Source of the DNA: Tubiluchus corallicola
Taxonomy: Eukaryota; Priapulida; Priapulimorpha; Priapulimorphida; Tubiluchidae
Assembly (NCBI GenBank): GCA_030141605.1
Contig: JAQGDQ010000762.1
Coordinates: 36,464 to 100,463 of the forward strand
DNA length: 64,000 bases
Direction: 5' to 3'
The notes beneath the pieces were generated by a model. It was not told the DNA's origin, did not search any database, and saw only the letters and a program-made list of their open reading frames with translations. The position numbers and the translations under genes are program-made. Of the stretch, positions 56,701 to 64,000 are shown piece after piece. Within the stretch, counting starts at the first letter, position 1, and every line of letters starts with the position of its first letter.

Positions 56701-59700
56701 TGCAAAACATGCATAAATGCAGATTGCCATTCAATATCTTCACCTTTGTTAAATGAAATGGGAATTTCTAACACACACAAACACGTGTGTGTAATGAAAA
56801 CACCTTGATTAGAATTGTTGAAAAGGATGTCTATGCGAGACTTCACCATGAGATCAGCACCTATACAGAATCCAAAGTCGAAATTTCGAGATACTAAGTC
56901 GAAACTTCGTGATACTAAGTCAAATTTTCGAGATAGTAAGTTGAAGTTTCTAGATACTAAGTCGAAATTGCGAGATACTAAGTAGGAATCTTGAGATAGT
57001 AAATGGGAATTTCGAGTTACCTTCCAAGTTTCATCAGTTGTATGGTAGGTATTTCATAGGTAAATTTTAAGCATGAATGTTATTAGGACACAAGGTAGTT
57101 TGAACACATTTATGTTCTAAGTTGTGCTTTTTAAGATGATACTACATATCACCGAAGAATGGCTAAAATTTAATATTTTTAACCCCTGAATCATTGTAGT
57201 TATTTGCACCAGTAACCAGTATGGTTTCTATCAATAAGCCTGATAAACTAAGTGATTAATTAAATTTAAATATACAGGTTTTCTTTTCATAAGCAGTATT
57301 CTATAAAACCTGTAATGCTGTTATAATATATGTATATGCAGGATTTTGTACTATTTTATACCATTTTCTCCATATCAGTGTATGTGACCTCGATCTCGAT
57401 CTTGTAACTTTAAATGGCCCGAGAAATTACAAACAGTGATGCATGGTTTAAAAATAATTGATTAGTAATTTTTACTAGTTTATTGTTGATTGTCAGAACT
57501 TTATTTTTCCGTGACAAAAATCAGAAAGTGCAGTGTAATACATGAACATTTCAGATATTGGCTTATGCACATGTGATCTCACTGCTAGTGGATGTGATGT
57601 CAATTGCTGCTGTGACATAGATTGCTCAGAAGAGGATCGCACAGCTTTTAGCTTTTGCCTTGACCATTTACCTGAGTATGCTATTACTTTGTGTTAACTT
57701 ACTCAAACGATTTTTGAAGAAATAAATATGCAGTGGAGTTTTGAAAAACTAACTTGTTACCAAATATATACATAAGGTACAAATGTAGATGGATTTGGGC
57801 TTTTGTGGAAATAAATAAGATTTAGAATTCCTTTTTATAGACAAGATGATCGATACTGCTTCAGAGAAGGAACAGTTGTTAGAAACAACACTGAATACAA
57901 AACCAATGTAGCACAGACTGGCCTGCTTTGCATTGTCACAGATAATTGTAAGTATTAACTACACTTATATTATATACTGTATAGTTATTTACTCAAGTGA
58001 CACATTTTTAATGTGTAGATGTGTAGACATATTACGTGTAGTAATACTAAAAAGTCTTTACCTTTGACGGTTTAACTCTTCATTTTTTTTAAATATTACT
58101 TCTGTTAACATAATCCTTTCACAGTGAAAGCGAGTACATTCAAAACAAACCATTTCTTATTTTCGACTAGTTTTATAGACTTGTCAGATGCTTGTGTTGA
58201 TTAGTTGTGGAAGTAAGCCAAACTGTTGTGTTTCTAGTTGAAGATCGGAACTACTATGCAATTCCACACAAAGTTGAAACACTCGAGGAATTTGAATCAT
58301 ACAGAAGTATGTATGGTAGTCCGTCATATTCTTATACTGAAGATACTGATGACAGTGACATTTTTATGGACTTCTACAAGGTAACAGTGTTGAACTGTTA
58401 TAATTTACCATTAAATGTCTGTTGTCATTTCCCAATAAATGTAAAATTCACACTCAATGTTGTCATTTACAAAAGTCCACAGTGGAGGAATAAATCATTT
58501 CTTTTTTACTATTACAGTAGGCGCTGCTTAATTGAGTCACTGTTAATAGACTCAATCGCTTAATTGACTCAAAAACAACTGGAACAGGCTGCTTCTATTC
58601 AAATATACATAAAAACTATCGGTAATTGACTCAAATAACTTCGCATAATTGACTCAATATTTTTCCTTCAGCTACTTAAAATAAGATATTTGTATTTGCT
58701 AAAAGGACCTTTCCTACTTTTATGTCATCTTTACTTCCCTTTTGTGCACTATGTATGCAGAAACAATAATGTTAAGTACCGTTTTGTTTATAAGCAGGTA
58801 CGTTTATCATGCACTAATATGCTAGCATAGCGGTTTTGCTTTGAATCTGTTACCCGCTCGCCTGCTATTACCCAAAGAATTTCTGGAAGCTAAACATTTA
58901 ATCACTTGCCTAGCGGTTTCTTTTTGATGCTCTCGTTGCAAATCATGCTTTCAGGCTTAATGAGTTAATAGTCAGAGATGCAGATACAGTAATCAGCCGG
59001 TATTCCTTGTAACTTATAAGAGTAAATGTCATACAGCAAATAAGGGCAATATAAGTGAGCAGACAATTCAGAACTGTTTTAGTCACACACAACAACAGAT
59101 TTTCAACGTTTATATAATTACGAGAACTCTGTGACTTCTTCGCAAGAAAATGAAGCAGCCGACTTTGAAGGAATTTTTGTAATTTGTGCAAATAAACAGA
59201 CTTAGAAAAGTCAGTGATTTAGAAAAGTATACATTTTAATTTTTTCCTAAATCATTTATATAAATTAATATTTTAAAATGTTTTTTCTAATTTTTAATTA
59301 CACAAAGAAATTTAGGCATTACTTCGTTTCTAAAATGCATTAAAAACCTTTGCAGTGCATAGTAGGCTGATGGCTCATACTTCTATGCCTGTAATACTGC
59401 ATGCATTGGTTAATAGGTTCATTCGGTTAATTGGGTCAAAACACATCGGTCCCAAAGTGAGTCTATTAAGCGGCGCCTACTGTACAATTAAAAAGTCAGT
59501 CACTGAACAGAAGGGGGCTTCAAAATGTGTCTCGCTTGAAAACCAAGCTGCATGTAACTGAAATCTTTTACAGAACTCGTTCAAACTACTGCCAATTTTT
59601 GGTACAAAGTTATGCTTACAAAGTCTTGCCATTGCGAGTTTTGCAGATATAGTCCTCTATATCTATATATATGACCAAACAGTTGAGCTGTCGTGCTGCC

Positions 59701-62025
59701 TCATAATACCGGAGCCTTGTTAGAAAGCTTGGTTCACTCATATACTTTGCATGTCATGCTAAAGACATAATTTATTAACTAAATCATTTCCAAATACTTC
59801 AAGAGGTAATTTAGTTTAATAACTTCTCATTTTTTCCCAGGCCGATTAGCTTTTTTGGTCAAGCTAAGGACAATAGAAATACTATGAATTCGAATCTTAT
59901 GTTATGCTGTGAGCTGCCAATGCTTTTGGTGTTGCTCCAACACATTTCATTAGGAAAGTACACTCAAGGTTCATACAGTGCTGCTAAAGTTATATTGCCG
60001 ATGTTATACAAAACTCTTAAGTGCCTTTTTTGTTTGTTAAGATTTTGTCCGAGGTTATTAAGACTGTGCTAGAGTTATCGCTTTTAAATTAATAGGTCAT
60101 AAAATAATAATGGAAAGCAAAAATTCAAAATTTCAAAACTTTTAATTTTAAGCTAAATGCTCATGCTGTCAAGTGCATTTGTCCAACCCTTTTGGCATTT
60201 GTCCAATTACCCGATACCGCCCATTCTTTTTAATAGTTTTGTATCTCAGCTTCTCTAGCTATGAGATCATGTTAAGATGAGAAGTTAGGAGATCTGTTAG
60301 GGTTGAAGAAATCTATAGTTCTGTTCGTAACATTTCTGAATCAATTTATCTAGCTTGATTATTACAAAAAATGTATATCTTGTATAAAAAACGTCAACTG
60401 TATTTGACAAACAACTTGACTTCAAATAAGACAAAATTGAAAACAATACATTTGGTTTTTTTGCAAAAGTTTGTTAAAATTTCATGCTGAATTCAAATTA
60501 ACAAGATCTGTAATTGTACTAGGAAGCATACACCGTTATTCTATTTAAGACTGCTGTGAACATTTGTGATTTCATTTATACTGATAAAACTTCTAAAAAC
60601 ATCTGTTGGGGAAATTAATGCCTTAACTTTTGTATGTTTCGATGCTTCTAACTCATTGTAATGCATTAAACACAAGTTGCAAAATGTATTATTGGGCGAA
60701 CATAAAAAATTTATATTGTCGTAGTCAAATTCAGATTAGCTGATTGTGGAGCAAGATACAACGAAACTGTTAATGGTTACCAGTACTGGCAGAGAATGTG
60801 ATCTGATGCAAATGAGAAGTCGTTGACTTTCTTAAGAATTTGCATTTTTAAGAGCTTGCTGTAATAAATGATAATGTTAGAGGCAAAGGGTATTGGGTAT
60901 TCCAATTTTTCAATATTCTCATATGCCTAGACATTTTGTGAAGTGCCCAAACAAATCAGGTAAAGTATTTAAAGTAGTTCCTTCTACACTTTTTCTATAT
61001 ATAATGTTAGCTGTTCCTATATGATGTTCCACACCTTTTTTGGAAGTGTACTTGTTGGTCAACCTGATTGAGCACTATGTCAGAGTTGATGATGTTGCAT
61101 CCATTGCCAATAAAATAACTAACTCACAGGCTTAGTTGAACGGCTTGCTTAATTGAGTACACTGACTAAGTAATTTTGTGCATTCCATATAGCGGCTAGG
61201 TAATTTATAAAATATCTAGCAAAAGTTTGTTTCAACTCGAATTATGTTAATTTTATACTGCTAAAGTCATTTTCCACGTTTTATATAAATTCTAGCTATT
61301 ACATAAAATGCCTATTTAAATTGTAAAAGATTCACAGCAAAAATTTTTGTTATACACTTTTCCCTGAATGCATAAGTGTGCATGAAACGCCTAGGAATTC
61401 TGTAAAATGTGTAAATTTTACACATTGTCTGTAACAATTATATCTCAAGATATTATCAATTCGTAATTAACGAAGTACCTCATCCTGGGATCTTAGCTTT
61501 CAAATTGCCAAACTCATATAAAAAATAACTCAGTTACATTGCAAAAATTTTTATTATAAAAATATTCCATTATGAAAAAAAATATGATGATATATGCTGG
61601 CAATGAGAAGCCTTGTTTTCCTGTGGCCATTGCATGCATTTACTGCTTTTATCATTGTGATCTTTAATGTTTTTAGCTTTGATATTCTGTTTTTTATGAT
61701 ATAATTTAAAAAAAACTTTTATGACCATTTAATAACTGACCTTTCTTGTGCTTTTAATTTTGAAACTATGTTACGGGTTTTCCAAAAGCTATTTCAAAAG
61801 TGATGCATTCATGCTATTTGTGATGCACAGAATTATATATGTCAGCTCCTTAGTTGTACTAGCTCTTTCTATTATTATGTTTTAAATGAATATCACAGAA
61901 TTGTCATTCATTCTTTTTTCAGTCTGGTGATTCTATTTATGTATTTCATGGTGATCTTGTATTGAGTAAATTGGGATTGCCAGCTTCCATGAATGACAAA
62001 AGATGTATTGATAGCAATAGTGCAG
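53715..62025 (+). CDS. TCTN: Tectonic-family protein, five 5' exons (partial)
   Basis: Tectonics are secreted or membrane proteins of the ciliary transition zone (MKS/B9 complex) acting in ciliogenesis and Hedgehog signalling. Exons 53715-54120, 57555-57675, 57841-57947, 58238-58380 and 61923-62025; phases 1, 2, 1, 0 agree and all introns are GT..AG. They encode 293 residues plus a split codon. The start AAGATGGCG has a strong context; a signal peptide lies near 12-36 ([20 protein letters not shown]). Residues 38-135 are Ser/Thr/Asn-rich with eight N-glycosylation sequons. The tectonic core starts at 140 with [20 protein letters not shown], followed by [14 protein letters not shown], and [12 protein letters not shown] ... 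RCIDSNSAG, matching the tectonic domain in order. The paralog (1, 2 or 3) is not resolved. The remaining half is not visible up to 64,000. Intron 1 has a LINE and a 21-bp array; intron 4 a pogo-like element. Confidence 0.9.
54380..55790 (-). mobile_element. Decayed LINE in tectonic intron 1
   Basis: On the minus strand, from 55,740 down: [10 protein letters not shown] (the catalytic FADDTT region), [23 protein letters not shown] and [19 protein letters not shown], then [15 protein letters not shown] near 55,300. The 3' UTR runs to about 54,380. These are the RT palm and thumb blocks of a CR1/L2-type LINE. It is antisense to the tectonic gene, 5'-truncated and broken by stops. Confidence 0.82.
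56875..57021. repeat. 21-bp minisatellite, seven copies
   Basis: The unit is AAGTCGAAATTTCGAGATAC plus T. Seven units follow exactly in register from 56,875 to 57,021 with one to five substitutions each. The core TCGAAATTTCGA is a perfect palindrome, so each unit is a potential small hairpin. The array lies in tectonic intron 1, 530 bp before exon 2. Although 21 is a multiple of three, stops in the sixth unit exclude coding. Confidence 0.97.
58515..59482. mobile_element. Pogo/Tc1-mariner-like MITE with TA target duplication (968 bp)
   Basis: The left end CAGTAGGCGCTGCTTAATTG and the inverted right end CAGTAGGCGCCGCTTAATAG match at 17 of the first 20 bases, with GA.TCAC continuing. TA flanks both ends (58,513-58,514 and 59,483-59,484). 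The subterminal word TAATTGACTCAA occurs at 58,561, 58,623 and 58,646 and may be a transposase binding site. No transposase frame survives. The element lies in tectonic intron 4. Confidence 0.85.
59485..61922 (+). other. Tectonic intron 4, distal part
   Basis: AT-rich; after the MITE I see no coding block, repeat or RNA gene until the polypyrimidine tract and acceptor TTTTTTCAG at 61,922. Confidence 0.7.
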
Positions 62026-62107
62026 GTAATTAGCCTAATATTTATTAATAACTATTTAGGAAACGGTTGACATTTTTTGTGATTAGTTTTGATTTTTCAA
62101 AACGACA

Positions 62108-62108
<1 letters not shown>

Positions 62109-62144
<36 letters not shown>
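62109..62144. repeat. (ATT)n microsatellite
   Basis: A pure run of 12 ATT units, in the tectonic intron after exon 5. Confidence 0.97.
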
Positions 62145-62469
62145 GTAATTACATCTAAACCAATTATCATCTTTTTGTGCTCAAAAATGATACATACATA
62201 TATCAAGTTGAGTATTTGAAAGAATATCTAGTCAAGTCTAATTAAATGAGTGATGTAATCAGTGGTCAAATAACCTTCAGTGCACAACTAGAAATATTGA
62301 AATTACCACGTAATACACACACATCGAATTACTGATTAAAATGCGAAAGAAAACCATTGTCATTCTTATCGCCTGACCGTTTAAAGTGAGAATGGCTAGA
62401 CATGAAATAATCACAATGATGATTTTACTTATTACTTGCCTGACATAGACATTGAATTCTGAATTTGAA

Positions 62470-62760
62470 TTTAACTTTTTATTTCACACTCAAGGTGTAT
62501 AGTATAACACATTCAATCACACACAACTTATAATTACTATGTACAAACATACACAAATACTAAACCATCTATAACTTAATTCCCTACCATATAAATAAAA
62601 ATAATAATTGTGTATATAAGATTGATCACCATTTAGCACGTATACTTGATGCGTACCTAATATCACTGTTTCACAGCGGATTCACAATGGCATTACTACT
62701 GTTTATTATCCTATATACAATGCAAACACACATGCTCTTCTAATAAAATCAAAGTATTTT
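62470..62760 (-). mobile_element. Possible LINE 3' UTR remnant
   Basis: TTTATTTCACACTCAAGGTG, then ACACACAA and ACATACACAAATAC words, parallel the 3' UTRs of the minus-strand LINEs at 28,330-28,480 and 54,380-54,560. There is no RT sequence here, so the assignment rests on this resemblance. Confidence 0.3.
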
Positions 62761-62765
62761 AAATT

Positions 62766-63050
62766 TTGGGCTACATTATAGATAGATTGCAAGCGGCGAT
62801 TAACCCGGCCCACCTTGATCACGTAACATACGTTCTCACAAACACTCGCTGCAAGTTGCTACAGTACATAAACAAGTTTGAGGATGGGTGTATTTTAAGT
62901 GATTTATCGGCAATTCTGGAAAATGTATCATTGAGCTACAAACCAAACTATAAGAACTTGTCTAGTAAATCCTTACGAAGAGGACTTAATTATTATATGA
63001 AAGGATGTGTCCACCATACTAAGATTTATTGCGAAGTTTCAAACATATAG
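62766..63050 (+). pseudogene. Transposon-like open frame, possible SWIM/YqaJ-associated fragment
   Basis: An open frame of about 94 codons without a proper ATG. The end SSKSLRRGLNYYMKGCVHH resembles the SLxxGxxYyxxGhVxD segment I associate with SWIM/YqaJ-type transposon proteins in invertebrates; this is a weak match. Its 5' part is repeated at 51,573-51,660, which supports a dispersed element over a host exon. It does not look like tectonic sequence. Confidence 0.3.
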
Positions 63051-63656
63051 TTACAAATGAAGTGCTAAAATAAAAATATGAAACTGTGTCTTAACTCTGC
63101 TTTACATGTTGTGTTGTAAAGCAAAATTTTTATAACACTTTTACTTACACCAAAAACAAATTCTTTTAGTGTCTTGCACCTAATTCTAACATAAACACGA
63201 AAACTGAATAAATTAATTAAAAATCAGGTCAGTTAGCCCAGCTGAATTATTTAACTATATTACTGCAAGTTCTAAAAGTCATACTCAACGAACGAAATCC
63301 TATTTTTTGCTGTACAGTATCTGGAATATCTTATTACAGTACGTTAAATCCTGATTTAGCATGACACATTCTAAGAGTAGAGAGCAGTAATAATAAAACA
63401 TTAGAAAACTTCTCTTTGAGTATACAGCACGATTTTTATTAATTTTTAATGGGTTGAGCTGTCCATGTGGCCTCCCGCATGCTCTGTCCCAATAGTGACA
63501 CTTGTCTAAATCTTTTTTGGATTTGGGAAACTTATAAGTCAAACTCCTAATCTTTCTGGATAGTGAACATCCACATTACACGTACCTCAAGCACAATGCT
63601 TCACCATACTTCACTACTATTAGCGAATTTTAGCTGCACAAGGTCTTCTATGGTAA

Positions 63657-64000
63657 GAAGTGTTTCTACAAATGTTTCTCCACGAGAAACTGCCCCACCG
63701 CACAGTTGGGGCCATAGCCACAATGAGGAAGTCCGTACGCTACCGCACTCTAAGAGATGGGTTAAGAACTGCCGAGGTAAATGTTAACGAAATGGCAGGG
63801 AGAGAGCATCGAGTTGATGGACCACAACCCGGTGTGAGGGCAAGCCGGGAACCCGGTGAGGAACAGCTGGCAAACCGGGACACACTTAGAGAAAGTATCG
63901 AAAGGGATATAGAAACTGGAAATATGCAAAATCGTAGTGACATGGTTGCAGCTCTGGCATTCGCTAGAGCCGCATTGGGAGGTGGCGATTTGGATGGGGC
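63657..64000 (+). CDS. Open reading frame running off the window, unknown
   Basis: The frame is open from 63,657 to the end without a stop. Candidate starts are the ATG at 63,672 and the ATG at 63,723 (MRKSVRYRTLRDGLRTAEV). From 63,723 it gives at least 92 residues rich in Arg, Glu, Gly and Ala (AGREHRVDGPQPGVRASREP, then AALAFARAALGGGDLDGA). The GC content and codon choice differ sharply from the flanks. No domain is recognised. Absence of introns and distinct composition favour a recently inserted transposon (gag-like N-terminus) over a host exon, but a host gene is possible. Confidence 0.4.

Larger units (their letters stand above)
62026..63656 (+). other. Downstream of tectonic exon 5, next exon not found
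   Basis: The donor GCAG|GTAATT at 62,025 requires a phase-1 acceptor followed by the next tectonic block (typically FLxxxSxxC). I found none up to 64,000. The stretch holds the (ATT)n run, repeat remnants and an AT-rich stretch with AATAAAA near 63,394. Confidence 0.6.

Noticed and set aside
56875-57000. Heptapeptide repeat protein read from the 21-bp array
   Set aside because: The sixth unit has stops, and the array sits in an intron between well-supported tectonic exons.
1-64000. Bacterial or viral contamination
   Set aside because: Multiple genes with phase-consistent spliceosomal introns and metazoan orthologs occur throughout; no prokaryotic operons or viral genes were seen.

Overview
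This window is nuclear DNA from an animal. It is AT-rich, its genes carry spliceosomal introns with GT..AG ends in consistent phase, and intergenic space and introns are filled with decayed LINE retrotransposons, TIR DNA transposons and many small tandem repeats. The conserved genes point to a ciliated, non-insect metazoan: a tectonic (cilium transition zone), an ALKBH2-type DNA demethylase (to my knowledge absent from Drosophila and C. elegans), GTPBP6 and mitochondrial GPD2. A marine invertebrate such as a sponge or cnidarian fits, but the phylum cannot be fixed from this sequence. Gene density is low (seven cellular genes in 64 kb) and introns run to several kb.

Layout. 1-3,033: 5' end of GPD2 on the minus strand; three coding exons are visible and the rest lies off the left edge. 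3.6-5.2 kb: dead LINE. 6.7-8.5 kb: tandem ~950-bp duplication with a striking palindrome cluster, just 5' of an intronless seven-finger C2H2 zinc-finger gene (8,858-10,204, +). 13,696-15,865 (+): four-exon gene for a small Cys-rich single-pass membrane protein I cannot name. 16,775-32,006 (-): complete ten-exon GTPBP6, tail-to-tail with the previous gene; its introns hold a LINE, a TIR element and repeats. 32-40.5 kb: transposon graveyard with LINE tails, tRNA-like SINE remnants and a perfect 32-bp hairpin. 40,555-45,545 (+): two-exon mitochondrial membrane protein of the TMEM70/TMEM186/TMEM223 type, with a LINE ORF1 and a pogo-like element in its intron. 45,953-50,743 (-): complete three-exon ALKBH2, tail-to-tail with the TMEM-like gene. 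53,715 to at least 62,025 (+): five 5' exons of a tectonic gene, head-to-head with ALKBH2; later exons are not found and should lie beyond 64,000. 63.66-64 kb: an open reading frame of different composition that runs off the right edge.

The genes do not form a pathway. Three products are probably mitochondrial (GPD2: electron entry from glycerol-3-phosphate; GTPBP6: mitoribosome-linked GTPase; TMEM-like: inner-membrane assembly factor type), one is nuclear DNA repair (ALKBH2), one ciliary (tectonic), one a nuclear DNA-binding protein. I found no coherent new multi-gene system. The best candidates for something undescribed are the small Cys-rich membrane protein, the alternating palindrome cluster at 7.55-7.61 kb, the perfect hairpin at 35.3 kb and the GC-richer open frame at the right edge. 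Exon models were built by hand from splice sites, phase and remembered family sequence; no search was run.
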